Positions 25,085-33,883 of a stretch of DNA of 64,000 nt are shown piece by piece. Position numbers and translations under genes: made by a program. Location of the stretch: the NCBI GenBank assembly GCA_963733135.1, contig CAVTBX010000003.1, positions 62,001 to 126,000 of the forward strand, written 5' to 3'. Each line of letters begins with the position of its first letter. The first letter of the stretch is position 1. The stretch comes from CAVTBX01 sp963733135. GTDB lineage: Bacteria; Actinomycetota; Thermoleophilia; Gaiellales; Gaiellaceae. The notes below the pieces were generated by a model. The model was not told where the DNA came from and did not search any database. It was given only the letters and a program-made list of their open reading frames with translations.

Positions 25085-26276
25085 GCTCGCGGGCGAGCAG
25101 CGCCACGAGCGCGACGAGCACGAGGTTCCGGCCGAGCACGAGCCAGGCCTCCGGGCCGAGGCCGACGTAGTCCCAGTAGCGGTACGGAAACCAGAGCTGG
25201 GTAAGGACGAGCGCGGCAGCGAAGAGCGCCGCAGGCACGAGGCCGAAGACGAGCGGCACGAGCGGGAAGAGCCAGATCAGGAACTGCGGAGAGAGCACTT
25301 TCCCGAACGCGATCGAGGCGGCCACGGCAGCAGCGGAGGCGGCGAACAGCCGAGGGCAGGTCGGTTCTCCACGGACGAAGAGCGCCCAGGCCGCGACGAG
25401 GGCGACCACGCCGAGCGCGGTCGAGACCGTTCCAAGGGCGTCCGGGAGCGTTCCGGACAGGTTCTGCGAGCCGAAGGTCGAGACAACTTCCGGCTCGTAG
25501 AGCCCGAGGCGATGTCCGACCATGAGGACTGAGGCGCCCAGGCTCTCGATCTGAAGCGGGCGGCCCGTCTGCCTCGTCAGGCTCTCGGCAAGGCCGCCCG
25601 GCGCGAGGACCGCGAACGGCACGACGATCACGGCCGCCACCGCCGCGAACACGCCGAGTGAGACGAGCGCGGCGCGCCTCCCGAGCCGCCGTCCCACGTA
25701 GACGAGGGCGATCGGAAGCAGGACGAGCGGCCAGAGCTTGGCCGCGGCCGCCAAGGCGAGAACGCCGAGCCCGAGGTTCGCCCGGTCGACCGCGAGGGCC
25801 GCAAGTGCAAGAGCCACGAGCGCAGCCGGCCAGAGATCGAAGCGCGTCAGGACGACGGGCCCGAGCGCAAGCGGAGCGAGCCCGGCGAGCGCCACCGCCC
25901 CGTAGACCTGACCGTTCGAGGCCCCTACGGCCGTGACTCCGTACGCCACCGCGGCCACGAGCGCGAGCCCGCAGGCCAGCATGAGGGCTTCGAACACCGT
26001 CCGGAAGTCCTCCTCCGCGGCCAGGGCAGGCAGGAAGAACACCGGCAACGCTCCGGGCGGGTACTCGAGCTCGAAGTCCCGGTAGGGGACCTCCCCCGCG
26101 GTCATCGCGTCGCCGTACTCCTGGTAAACGCCGATGTCCGTGATCTCCTCGTCGTCGAACGGGCCGACGTGGAGCAGCAACCAGCCCGCCGTGAAGAGGA
26201 CGGCGCCCACGAGGGCCACCGCTCCCCATCTGCGCGCGTCAGCCTGCGGCGACCAGCTCGCGGACCTCGTGGTCAC
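25047..26276 (-). CDS. Polytopic glycosyltransferase, GT87/DUF2029-like
   Basis: A 409-residue integral membrane protein with about ten hydrophobic helices. The first extracytoplasmic loop carries the acidic GPFDDEEITDIGVYQEYGDAMTAGEVPYRDFELEYPPG, characteristic of GT-C fold mannosyltransferases (GT87). These use polyprenyl-phosphate sugars outside the membrane. The neighbouring GT and GtrA genes are consistent with envelope glycan or lipid glycosylation. The GTG at 26276 lies inside the preceding gene's end (38-base overlap). Donor and acceptor are unknown. Confidence 0.8.
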   Translation of the reverse strand: MTTRSASWSPQADARRWGAVALVGAVLFTAGWLLLHVGPFDDEEITDIGVYQEYGDAMTAGEVPYRDFELEYPPGALPVFFLPALAAEEDFRTVFEALMLACGLALVAAVAYGVTAVGASNGQVYGAVALAGLAPLALGPVVLTRFDLWPAALVALALAALAVDRANLGLGVLALAAAAKLWPLVLLPIALVYVGRRLGRRAALVSLGVFAAVAAVIVVPFAVLAPGGLAESLTRQTGRPLQIESLGASVLMVGHRLGLYEPEVVSTFGSQNLSGTLPDALGTVSTALGVVALVAAWALFVRGEPTCPRLFAASAAAVAASIAFGKVLSPQFLIWLFPLVPLVFGLVPAALFAAALVLTQLWFPYRYWDYVGLGPEAWLVLGRNLVLVALVALLARELSSRRPAAPRRL

Positions 26277-28050
26277 GCGGCGGCTCCGGTGACGGCTCGA
26301 CCGGCCGGCGCGCGAGCGGCGCCAGGACGGCGATCGCGACGAACGGGAAGAACCACGGGATGTAGAGGTAGAACCAGTGCGTCAGCACGAGCTCGAAGCC
26401 GATCAACACTGCGGCGGTAAGCGCCGCGAGCTTGAGCGGCGTCCTGACCCGCGGGAAGAAGGCGAGCGCTGCGGCACCGGCGATCAGCACGAACTTCAGA
26501 GCCCCCTGCAGCACCTGCAGGTCGGGAAAGCCCGGGTACTCGTTCCAGTCCCAGATCGAGAAGGGCGAGGGCCGGTCGAGCTGCCAGCCGAACGTCCGGT
26601 CCCAGAAGATGCCGACCGCCCGAATGGGGTTCGGCTCGAGGAAGAGCACGGAGAAGACGGCGAGCGTCGCGACCAGGAAGCCGGCGGCAAATAGCGCGAC
26701 GCGCCGGAGGCCGTGGCGACCGAGGGCGTCGGGATAGCCGGCCCAGAGCGGGACGAGGAGGAGCGAGGCGAACTTCGTCCAGCCGGCGAGGGCGAGGAAG
26801 GCACCGCGCGCCGGCGCAGAGGTCACGAGCCAGAAGCCCCAGATGAGGAGCGCCGGCATGATCGCGTCGTTCGAGTTCGAGCTCGAGACGTACTGCGTGA
26901 AGGGGTACGCAGCCCAGGCGAATGCAAGAGTCGCTCCGAGACGCGCACCACCGAAGCGTCTCCCGACGAGCGCGAGCCCGATCAGCGCGAGCAGGTCGAA
27001 GGCGATCGAGGTGAAGTGAGCCGCCGGCAGGTCGTCCCACTTGCCCGTCCAGCCGAAGGCGAGGAACCCGGGTACGTAGGCGGCGTAGGAGACCGGCCCG
27101 TACGTGTCACCACGACCGTTGGCCGACTCGCAGCGCCCGTTCGTCTGAATCCGCTCACGCACGTAGCCGTCCGCGTCCGGATCGCCGCACTCGCGCCCCT
27201 CGTCCTCCGGCATGTGGCCGTAGGGAACCTCACCCTGATCGACGAGCCGCTGCGCGCCGATCACGCCCGCGTAGCCGACGTCGATGACGTTCGAGTCCCT
27301 GATGTTAAGGCCGATCTTGAACCCGGCCGTGAACACGGTCGCAGCGAGTAGGAGCCAGACGGGCCAGACCGTGCGGCCGGGGCTGCCGCGGCCCTTCCAG
27401 CCGATCCAGGCCATGCGCCCGAGCAGGTACAGGAGCGGCGGATAGACGAGCGGCATCGCCCGGAAGATCTCGCCGCGGTTGAAGAACCAGAGCGAGATCG
27501 AGAACGAGAGCAGGACGAGCAGGTCGAGATTTCGGATCGAGAGCGGCTTCTGCCAGTTCGCCAGCCCGATGAAGAAGAGTGCGCAGAAGCCGATCCAGAT
27601 CGCGGGGTCGTTTATCTTCCGGCCGAAAGCTCCGTCGTAGCCGCGGGCCATCTTCCACGCGACCTGCGGGCCGGTCCAGGCCTCGGTCACCTCGCTCGTC
27701 GCGTCCTCCAGCTTGACGAGTGCGATCTGCCCGGCCTCCCCGGGCGCCCAGACCTTTACCGTCCAGAGCCCGGTCTCGCCGTCGAGCTCGGCATCGTCGG
27801 TGAGGCGTCGGCCGTCGTAGCGCTCGAGCCAGTCGCGCACCTTCGAATGGGCCAGCGCGGCCCGTGTCGCCTGCTCCTCGTTCAGGCGGTCGCCAGCAGG
27901 CGCTTCATCGTCCTGTGGGACGAATGGGACCTCGACGACGTTCCCGTCCGAGTCGTACACGGGCGCGCTCGGCTCCGTGGTCGTCTGGGCGAGCGCGCTC
28001 GGGACGGCCGCAAGCGCCGCCACCACCGCGACGGCGAGCAGCCGCTTCAG
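26239..28050 (-). CDS. Polytopic GT-C-like membrane glycosyltransferase with N-terminal secreted domain
   Basis: A protein of about 603 residues. An N-terminal signal-like segment (LKRLLAVAVVAALAAVPSALA) is followed by ~130 soluble residues (WTVKVWAPGEAGQIALVKLED…), then about eleven helices with the loop GEVPYGHMPEDEGRECGDPDADGYV and DTYGPVSYAAYVPGF, a GT-C-type acidic/aromatic loop. The C-terminus is cytoplasmic. There is no ATG, GTG or TTG near the signal segment. CTG at 28050 overlaps the TGA of gtrA as CTGA and is the likely start. It probably pairs functionally with GtrA and the GT87-like neighbour in polyprenyl-phosphate-sugar metabolism. Confidence 0.75.
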   Translation of the reverse strand: MKRLLAVAVVAALAAVPSALAQTTTEPSAPVYDSDGNVVEVPFVPQDDEAPAGDRLNEEQATRAALAHSKVRDWLERYDGRRLTDDAELDGETGLWTVKVWAPGEAGQIALVKLEDATSEVTEAWTGPQVAWKMARGYDGAFGRKINDPAIWIGFCALFFIGLANWQKPLSIRNLDLLVLLSFSISLWFFNRGEIFRAMPLVYPPLLYLLGRMAWIGWKGRGSPGRTVWPVWLLLAATVFTAGFKIGLNIRDSNVIDVGYAGVIGAQRLVDQGEVPYGHMPEDEGRECGDPDADGYVRERIQTNGRCESANGRGDTYGPVSYAAYVPGFLAFGWTGKWDDLPAAHFTSIAFDLLALIGLALVGRRFGGARLGATLAFAWAAYPFTQYVSSSNSNDAIMPALLIWGFWLVTSAPARGAFLALAGWTKFASLLLVPLWAGYPDALGRHGLRRVALFAAGFLVATLAVFSVLFLEPNPIRAVGIFWDRTFGWQLDRPSPFSIWDWNEYPGFPDLQVLQGALKFVLIAGAAALAFFPRVRTPLKLAALTAAVLIGFELVLTHWFYLYIPWFFPFVAIAVLAPLARRPVEPSPEPPRDHEVRELVAAG

Positions 28051-28493
28051 CGTCCGAAGCTCCAGAGCTTGTTCGCCACGAAGTTCCACGGAGTGACGAG
28101 CGCGATCGCGATCGCCTGCGCCGGCACCTCCGGTAGCCCGACGGCGACGAGGATCGAGAGCGCCGCGAGGTTCACACCGAGCGCCACTAGGGAGACGAGC
28201 AGGAAGCGCATACCCTGGTAGACGAGGTGACCGCGCTGGTTTCGGAACGTCCAGTGTCTGTTCCACCAGTAGTTGTTCGTCACCGCAACGACGAACGAGC
28301 ACAGGGCGGCCGGAAGGTAGTGGACTCCGGCGAACACGAGCGCCGAGAAGACGCCGAGGTTCACGAGGTAGCCGCTCGCGCCGACGGCGCAGAACTTCAC
28401 GAGCTGCTCCCAGTTGGCTCGCCGCCCCAGCGCCGCCCTGACGAGCGCAGACCCGCCTGGGCGAGCGGTGCTCGCCTCGGTGTGTTGTGCCAT
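28047..28493 (-). CDS. GtrA family membrane protein
   Basis: A 148-residue four-helix protein. The N-terminal QLVKFCAVGASGYLVNLGVFSALV and VAVTNNYWWNRHWTFRNQ are the GtrA/DPMS3 signatures. GtrA-like proteins are thought to flip or help deliver polyprenyl-phosphate-linked sugars across the membrane. Located immediately before two GT-C glycosyltransferases, it likely supports their donor supply. ATG start at 28493. Confidence 0.93.
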   Translation of the reverse strand: MAQHTEASTARPGGSALVRAALGRRANWEQLVKFCAVGASGYLVNLGVFSALVFAGVHYLPAALCSFVVAVTNNYWWNRHWTFRNQRGHLVYQGMRFLLVSLVALGVNLAALSILVAVGLPEVPAQAIAIALVTPWNFVANKLWSFGR

Positions 28494-28522
28494 GCCGAAA
28501 GGTTAGTTGCCGCCGGAGTGGG

Positions 28523-28945
28523 TCAGACAGCCTTCGCGCGCACGACCGGGTCGAGCGTCACGCCGTCGGCGAGAGCGAGCTCGGCGTCACCGTCGAGAAC
28601 GAAGCTCTCCACGCTGCCCTCGTCGCCGAAGAGGACGTCAGCGAGCGAGCCCTCCGGCCTGCCGTGCCGAAGCACGGAGGCGCCGAGCGCGGTGGTCAGG
28701 AGCAAGCAGCGCGTCCGGTAGAAGGCTCCCTCCATCAGCACGAGTGCCGAGGAGACGGCGACCTGCCGGTCTTCGGACTCAGCGGCCGAGAGCGGCAGCA
28801 TCCTGCGCTCGCCGTCACCGCAGTGGACGACGAAGCCGAGCACGCGCCTCGCGTGCGCGTCGAGAAGCACGTCCTCGACCGCGCCGAGCCTGACGCCGCG
28901 GAGCAGCACGCTCCGCCCCACGAGCTGTGACCCCGAGTGCAGCAT
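28523..28945 (-). CDS. PRC-barrel domain protein
   Basis: A 140-residue protein made of two PRC-barrel-like halves: residues ~1-70 (SQLVGRSVLLRGVRLGAVEDVLLDAHARRVLGFVVHCGDGERRMLPL) and ~75-140 (GASVLRHGRPEGSLADVLFGDEGSVESFVLDGD). PRC barrels occur in photosynthetic reaction centre H subunit and RimM, where they mediate binding. The function here is unknown. The ATG at 28945 gives a compact protein; longer readings run into pcm. Confidence 0.75.
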   Translation of the reverse strand: MLHSGSQLVGRSVLLRGVRLGAVEDVLLDAHARRVLGFVVHCGDGERRMLPLSAAESEDRQVAVSSALVLMEGAFYRTRCLLLTTALGASVLRHGRPEGSLADVLFGDEGSVESFVLDGDAELALADGVTLDPVVRAKAV

Positions 28946-28997
28946 CGCTCGCTCGTAGTATCCACGTTGGGCGCCGCGAAAACGCCTATTTACGAGC

Positions 28998-29636
28998 TCA
29001 GAATCCCTGCGCCCCGACCAGCGGGACGAAGCGGCAGGGAACCGAGCGTGCAACCGCCGGGCCCTCCGGGCTCCGCACCACCACTTGAAGGCGTTGCCCG
29101 CCCGAGCCACCCACGGGGACGACGAGCCGGCCGCGCGTCCTAAGCTGCTCGTAGAGCGCGTTCGGAAACTCGGGCGCGGCCGCGGCGACCGTGATCGCGT
29201 CGAACGGCGCCGCCTCGGGAATACCGAGCGACCCGTCGCCGACACGCACGTCCACGCGCTCGTAGCCGGCCTGGCGCAGGCTCGCCCGCGCGTGATCCGC
29301 CAGCTCCGGGATCCGCTCCACGGTGTGGACATCCGCGCCGAGCTCGGCGAGAACCGCGGCCTGGTAGCCGGATCCGGTGCCGATGTCGAGCACGCGATCG
29401 CCTTCCCGCACGGCGGCGACCTCGCAGATCAGGGCGACCATGTACGGCTGCGAGATTGTCTGGCCGTGCCCGATCGAGAGCGGCGTGTCCTCGTAGGCGC
29501 TGTCGCGATCGTCGCTCGCGACGAAGAGCTCTCGGGGCACGCGGCCCATCGCCGCGAGCACGCGCTCGTCCTCGATCCCGCGCCGTCGAAGCTGCCGCTT
29601 GACCATGCGCCGCCGCGCCTGCTCGAGGTCACGCAC
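28998..29636 (-). CDS. pcm: Protein-L-isoaspartate O-methyltransferase
   Basis: A 212-residue SAM methyltransferase repairing isoaspartyl residues. Motif I is RVLDIGTGSGYQAAVLAEL; RVPRELFV, GHGQTISQPYMVALI and the C-terminal GRLVVPVGG are family hallmarks. The GTG at 29636 (VRDLEQARRRMVKRQL) overlaps the preceding phosphodiesterase gene by eight bases; ATG at 29606 is the alternative. The last residues (FVPLVGAQGF) are the conserved PCMT C-terminus, so the gene is complete. Confidence 0.94.
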   Translation of the reverse strand: MRDLEQARRRMVKRQLRRRGIEDERVLAAMGRVPRELFVASDDRDSAYEDTPLSIGHGQTISQPYMVALICEVAAVREGDRVLDIGTGSGYQAAVLAELGADVHTVERIPELADHARASLRQAGYERVDVRVGDGSLGIPEAAPFDAITVAAAAPEFPNALYEQLRTRGRLVVPVGGSGGQRLQVVVRSPEGPAVARSVPCRFVPLVGAQGF

Positions 29637-31068
29637 GGACGTGCTCCTTCGCTCGCATCGACGCGGGCGGCTCGACCCCCAGGTACCGGAGCGCCAGAGG
29701 AGCGAGATCGCTCGTTTGCGGCACTGCCTCGAAGGGCGAGCGGTCAAAGCCGACCGCGAGAAGCGGAACGGTCGAGTCGCCGACGGCGAGCGAGCCGTGG
29801 CTTCCTCCTCCGACGTGAGCGCGTCCGCCCAGGTCGGAGAACTCGCACCCGTCTGCGGCGCTGACGAGAACATCGCCGGACGTAGGGCAGGTCAGGGCCC
29901 GCCAGGCTCGCTCGAGCCCGTTCGGGTAGCGCACAGGGTCGAGCACGTCCTCCTCACCGTGGACTACCCAGCCGTCCTCGCCCGGCGCGAAGCTGAGCTC
30001 CTCCCCTGCGCGGCGGACGATCGCCCGGTCCTTCTCCAGGAAGAGAGCAAGATCGATGCCGTCGAGGCCGTCGAGCCGCTCGGCGAGCCCGCGCGCGTCG
30101 AGCCGCGCACGCGGAAGGCGGTAGACCATGCCGTAGCGGTTCGAGGCTGCGAGCGCGAGCGCGGCGTCCCCGGGCAGCCCGCTCCGCCGTCCCGAGAAGA
30201 TGCGGAGGTCGTCGTAGGCGTCCTCGAGCCGAACCGCACGCTCGACGGGCGTCTGCCCATGATCGGAGCAGACCACGATCGCGTACCGCTCGAGGAACTC
30301 GTCGAAGCCGCCGGCCGCCTCGACGAGGTGCGAGAGGCAGGCGTCGGCCCGCTCGAGCTCGGCGTCCGCGCCCGCGGGCCCGGCGACGTGCGAGGCGTAG
30401 TCGTAGTCCGGCAGGTAGTAGACGAGGAAGTCGAAGCCGTCGCGGGTCACGAGCCAGCGGCCGACGGCCGCCGCGTAGGCGTCCACCGAGCCCTCGACGC
30501 GCGAGCGAACCGCGAGCGGCGCGCCCGCTCGATCCGACTCATAGAGGTTGAAGAAGAAGAACCGCCGCGGCCCGTAGACGACGGCCTCCGAGGCACGCGT
30601 GGCCGCGATGCCGGGCACCCTGGCGCGATGGGGCGTCCGGCCCCGGTAGCACGTGAAGTTGATCGCGGCCGGGACGAGACCCGCGTCCTCGACCGCCTCG
30701 AAGACCGTGGTCGCGCGCTGCGAGAGATGCTCCTGGGTCATGTTCACGATCGTGTCGCGGAGCCCCTGGCGGGCCCCGACCGCACGCATCGCAGCGTAGG
30801 AGGAGCCATACTCGACGAGCCGCTCCTCCACGCGGTGGTACCAGACGAGGTGCGGGATCCCGTGCGTGTCCGGGTGCGCGCCGGTGGCGATCGTCGTCAG
30901 GCAGACCGGCGTCACGGACGGGAAGGTCGTGATGCCGCGTGCGTAGTGGCCCTCGTCCCTGAAGCGCCCGAGCGTCGGGACGCGCCCGGCCTCGAGTGCC
31001 CGCTCGAGCACCTCCGGAGTCAGGCCATCGATGATGGCGAGGACGAGCTTCTTCCCCGCCCCGGGCAC
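29629..31068 (-). CDS. Alkaline phosphatase superfamily (type I phosphodiesterase/nucleotide pyrophosphatase) protein
   Basis: A 479-residue soluble member of the AP superfamily. The metal and nucleophile motifs are LVLAIIDGLTPEVL and GITTFPSVTPVCLTTIATGAHPDTHGIP (nucleophile Ser or Thr in FPSVTPVC), followed by later ligands VVCSDHGQTPVERAV and VGGGSHGSLAVGDSTVPLLAVG. It would hydrolyse a phosphodiester or phosphonate; no signal peptide is visible. In operon with pcm (8-base overlap) and a small membrane protein upstream. Substrate unknown. Confidence 0.87.
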   Translation of the reverse strand: MPGAGKKLVLAIIDGLTPEVLERALEAGRVPTLGRFRDEGHYARGITTFPSVTPVCLTTIATGAHPDTHGIPHLVWYHRVEERLVEYGSSYAAMRAVGARQGLRDTIVNMTQEHLSQRATTVFEAVEDAGLVPAAINFTCYRGRTPHRARVPGIAATRASEAVVYGPRRFFFFNLYESDRAGAPLAVRSRVEGSVDAYAAAVGRWLVTRDGFDFLVYYLPDYDYASHVAGPAGADAELERADACLSHLVEAAGGFDEFLERYAIVVCSDHGQTPVERAVRLEDAYDDLRIFSGRRSGLPGDAALALAASNRYGMVYRLPRARLDARGLAERLDGLDGIDLALFLEKDRAIVRRAGEELSFAPGEDGWVVHGEEDVLDPVRYPNGLERAWRALTCPTSGDVLVSAADGCEFSDLGGRAHVGGGSHGSLAVGDSTVPLLAVGFDRSPFEAVPQTSDLAPLALRYLGVEPPASMRAKEHVRA

Positions 31069-31073
31069 CGGCG

Positions 31074-31466
31074 CTAGTCCTTCGCGAGGACGCGCAGGCC
31101 GGCGTAGCGTTCGTCTGCGCGGCGACTGAGGCGGGTGGCGAGCACGGGCGCCAGCAATGCCTCAAGGAAGCCGACGAGCGGGATCGCAGCAAGCGCCGCT
31201 GCCGCCAGGCCGGCCGCCGGCAAGGCGGCCGCGGCGAGGCGGCGGACAGACACGGCGGCTACCGCGAGGCCTGCGCCGGCGCCGACGAGCGCCCACCCGA
31301 CCGCAAGCACGGCGATCACGGTGACCGCTGCGACCGCGACGGCGAGGAGTACCGCGGCCAGCGGCCGGAGCGGAGCTTGCCCTGTGAGCCAGACGGTCGC
31401 GACGCCGGCCGCGACACCGAGCCCGGTCGCAACGCCGAGGAGGTACCAATCCAGAACCCCGTCCAC
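31074..31466 (-). CDS. Small hydrophobic membrane protein
   Basis: About 130 residues, mostly Ala/Val/Leu, with three to four predicted helices (YLLGVATGLGVAAGVATVWL; LAAVLLAVAVAAVTVIAVLAVGWALVGAGAGLAVAA; LPAAGLAAAALAAIPLVGFLEALLAPVLA). The C-terminus is basic (RLSRRADERYAGLRVLAKD). The GTG at 31466 is preferred. No family is recognised. It lies five bases before the AP-superfamily gene, so it is probably co-transcribed. Confidence 0.6.
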   Translation of the reverse strand: MDGVLDWYLLGVATGLGVAAGVATVWLTGQAPLRPLAAVLLAVAVAAVTVIAVLAVGWALVGAGAGLAVAAVSVRRLAAAALPAAGLAAAALAAIPLVGFLEALLAPVLATRLSRRADERYAGLRVLAKD

Positions 31467-31503
31467 GGGGCCAGTGTAGCCCCGCCCTCTATGCTCGAAC
31501 CCC

Positions 31504-32346
31504 GTGGATCTCGGAACGATCTTCACGATCCTGCTGTTTGCGCTCCTCTTGATTCCGCCGCTCCAGCGGCGCGCGGTCGCCATGCAGCGAACCCGTGCGT
31601 TGCACGCGCTCGAGTCCGCGCGTGGGACTCGCGTGATCGCCCTCATCCACCGGCAGGAGACGATCGGGTTCCTCGGCGTCCCGCTCTACCGGTTCATCGA
31701 CATCGACGACTCAGAGGCCGTGCTGCGGGCGATCCGGATGACGCCCGACGACCGCCCGATCGACCTCCTGCTCCACACGCCGGGCGGGCTCGTCCTCGCC
31801 TCCGAGCAGATCGCCTACGCGCTCCGCGACCACCTCGGCAAGGTGACGGTGATCGTTCCGCACTACGCGATGTCCGGCGGGACGCTCCTCGCGCTCGCAG
31901 CCGACGAGATCCTGATGGATCCCGCCGCGGTGCTCGGGCCGGTCGACCCGCAGCTCGGCGACATGCCCGCAGCTTCGATCGTCCGAGTCGCGCAGCGGAA
32001 GCCCCTCGATCGCCTCGACGATCGCACGCTCATCATGGCCGACGTCGCCGAGAAGGCGGTGCGACACATGAAGGAGGTCGTGCGCGGCCTCCTGGCCCGC
32101 AGACTCGACCCCGAACGGGCTGAGACGCTCGCCGAGCAGCTCGCCGGCGGTCATTACACGCACGACGATCCGATCACGTTCGCGGAGGCGGAAGGGCTCG
32201 ACCTCCCGGTGAAGGCGGGCGTTCCGCAGGAAGCGTTCGCGTTCATGAGCCTCTTCCCCCAGGCAGGCGGCCGACGCCCGAGCGTGCAGTACCTGCCTCT
32301 GCCAGCGCCCATCGACCGTGGCAGCCGACGCAACGAGCGCGCCTGA
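31504..32346 (+). CDS. SDH-type ClpP-fold serine protease (SppA-like)
   Basis: A 280-residue membrane-anchored protein. One N-terminal helix (TIFTILLFALLLIPPL) is followed by a crotonase/ClpP-fold domain of the serine dehydrogenase proteinase family (PIDLLLHTPGGLVLASEQIAYAL). The nucleophile is Ser in HYAMSGGTLLALAADEI, and the oxyanion glycines in HTPGG are present. It resembles periplasmic signal-peptide or regulated-intramembrane partner peptidases. GTG start. It is divergent from the membrane protein upstream, with a 37-base gap. Confidence 0.85.
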   Translation: MDLGTIFTILLFALLLIPPLQRRAVAMQRTRALHALESARGTRVIALIHRQETIGFLGVPLYRFIDIDDSEAVLRAIRMTPDDRPIDLLLHTPGGLVLASEQIAYALRDHLGKVTVIVPHYAMSGGTLLALAADEILMDPAAVLGPVDPQLGDMPAASIVRVAQRKPLDRLDDRTLIMADVAEKAVRHMKEVVRGLLARRLDPERAETLAEQLAGGHYTHDDPITFAEAEGLDLPVKAGVPQEAFAFMSLFPQAGGRRPSVQYLPLPAPIDRGSRRNERA

Positions 32347-32422
32347 AAGCCTGGCCAGGTTTAGGTTTCCGGCCTAGGTGGTAAAGACTTCCAGAACTTG
32401 AAGTTTCCTCCCCGGGAGTCAC

Positions 32423-32725
32423 ATGACTGAGACAGCTCTTCCGACGCTCCTCTTCTTCACCAAAGCCACATCCGGCCCAGCGCGGCGGATGGAGAGCCTC
32501 TTGGCTCATCTGGCTCGGAAGGAACGCGACCGCCTGCGCATCTCGCGTATCGACATCACGGCTTCACCGGAGTGGGCCCAGCGCTTTGCGATCGAGGAGG
32601 CACCGGCGCTCGTCCTCATCAAAGATCGTCGCCCGGTCGCCCGGCTCGAGGGTCGAGTCAGCGCGCCGCAGATCGAGCGGATGCTCGACCCGCATCTGGC
32701 CAAGGCCTCGCCGGCCGCCGCATAG
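32423..32725 (+). CDS. Thioredoxin-fold protein lacking the CxxC
   Basis: A 100-residue thioredoxin-like protein (LPTLLFFTKATSGPARRMESLL … DITASPEWAQRFAIEEAPALVLIKDRRPVARLEGRVSAPQIERML). The cis-proline loop (EEAPALVL) and overall length match thioredoxin, but the active-site WCGPC position reads ATSGPA, so no redox cysteines are present. It is probably a chaperone-like or binding thioredoxin fold. ATG start; the preceding 76 bases show no clear operator. Confidence 0.75.
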   Translation: MTETALPTLLFFTKATSGPARRMESLLAHLARKERDRLRISRIDITASPEWAQRFAIEEAPALVLIKDRRPVARLEGRVSAPQIERMLDPHLAKASPAAA

Positions 32726-33379
32726 AAGGCGCCTACGTCGCGGGGTTCTCGAGCCGGTCGATCACGGCGAGGAGGAACTCGGACGCCCGACTGCCGTCGA
32801 CCACGCGGTGGTCGAACGTGCACGACAGCCAGCCGATCCTCCGGACGACGATCTCGCCTTCGAAGACAGCCGGGCGCTCGGCGACCCGGTGCAGGCCGAG
32901 AATCCCGACCTCGGGGTAATTGACGAGCGGCGTGGCGAAGAGGCCACCGAGGCGGCCCGCGCTCGTGACCGTGAAGGTCGAGCCGCGCAGCTCCTCGGGC
33001 TTCAGCGTCCCTGAACGCGCGCTCTCGGCGAGGCGGCGCGCTTCGGCGTCGAGCTCCTCGAGGCTCTTCGCATCCGCCTCGCGGAGCACCGGCACCACCA
33101 GCCCCTCGTCGGTCTGAACGGCGACCCCGAGGTCGTAGCGCTCAAGGAAGACGATCTCCTCGCCGTCGAGGCGGGCGTTCAGCTCGGGCACGGCTTTGAG
33201 GCCCTCGACGGTCGCGGCCAACAGGTACGCGACGTACGAGAGCTCGTCGCGCGCGTCCGAGAGCGTCGTCAGGTCGCACTCCTCGACCACGGTGACGCCG
33301 GGCACCTCGCGGTGCGCCTGCGTGAGGTGCTCGGCAATCAGGCGCCGGACACCCCGGAGCGGGACGCGTCTCTCCGGGC

Positions 33380-33403
33380 CACGTCCTGGTGCCTGTCCCC
33401 GGG
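33380..33403. repeat. Short interspersed repeat R4, copy inside the E2 gene (second linker)
   Basis: CACGTCCTGGTGCCTGTCCCCGGG. Near-identical copies occur at 33542-33565 and 46500-46524. In the E2 protein it reads RGQAPGR on the minus strand, between the subunit-binding and catalytic domains. Confidence 0.75.
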
Positions 33404-33541
33404 CCTCGTCCGTTTGAGTCGTGGCCGCCGCCGCTCGCACGTCCTCCTCGGTGATCCGGCCGCCAGGCCCCGATCCCCGAACGGATGCGAGCTCCACGCC
33501 CGCCTTGGTCGCGATCCGGCGGACGAGCGGAGTCGCCTGGA

Positions 33542-33565
33542 CACGTCCTTGGGCCTGGCCCCGGG
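33542..33565. repeat. Short interspersed repeat R4, copy inside the E2 gene (first linker)
   Basis: CACGTCCTTGGGCCTGGCCCCGGG, with five differences from the copy at 33380. In the downstream E2 frame it reads RGQAQGR, just before the subunit-binding domain and next to the frame break. Confidence 0.7.
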
Positions 33566-33883
33566 TCGGTCCTTCTGGGCCGGTGTCGCGTCCGCGGCCG
33601 GCTCGCGCGGCTCGTCGGCCGGACGCTCGGGCACGTCGCCGTCGCCGATCACGACCAACGGCGTTCCGACGGGCACCTGCTGGCCTTCCGCCACGAGGAT
33701 TCGCGCGACGACGCCCTCGGCCGGCGAAGGGATCTCGACCGTGGTCTTGTCGGTCTGGATCTCGACGAGCGGATCGTCCTCGGAGACCTCCTGCCCGACC
33801 TCGACGAGCCAGCGCGCGATCTCCCCCTCGGCGACCCCCTCTCCGAGGTCCGGAAGCTTGAACTCGTACGCCACGGGCCGCAG

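Larger units (their letters stand above)
32733..33874 (-). pseudogene. 2-oxoacid dehydrogenase E2 (dihydrolipoyl acyltransferase), frameshifted in the linker
   Basis: The N-terminal lipoyl domain (YEFKLPDLGEGVAEGEIARW … EIQTDKTTVEIPSPAEG, lipoyl Lys in DKT) is in one frame. The peripheral subunit-binding domain (ATPLVRRIATKAGVELASVRGSGPGGRITEEDV) and the catalytic domain (VPLRGVRRLIAEHL … TFDHRVVDGSRASEFL, HxxxDG) are in another. The break lies in the linker around 33540-33600 and needs one extra base. The linker and the next spacer carry two copies of a short interspersed repeat (33542-33565 and 33380-33403), both read as RGQA(P/Q)GR. GTG start at 33874. It follows E1 alpha and E1 beta, with the intergenic space filled by repeats. 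Pyruvate versus branched-chain specificity is not resolvable. Confidence 0.85.

Noticed and set aside
29599..31077. Plus-strand frame antisense to the AP-superfamily gene
   Set aside because: Low-complexity Arg/Val/Asp pattern; the minus-strand protein has clear motifs.
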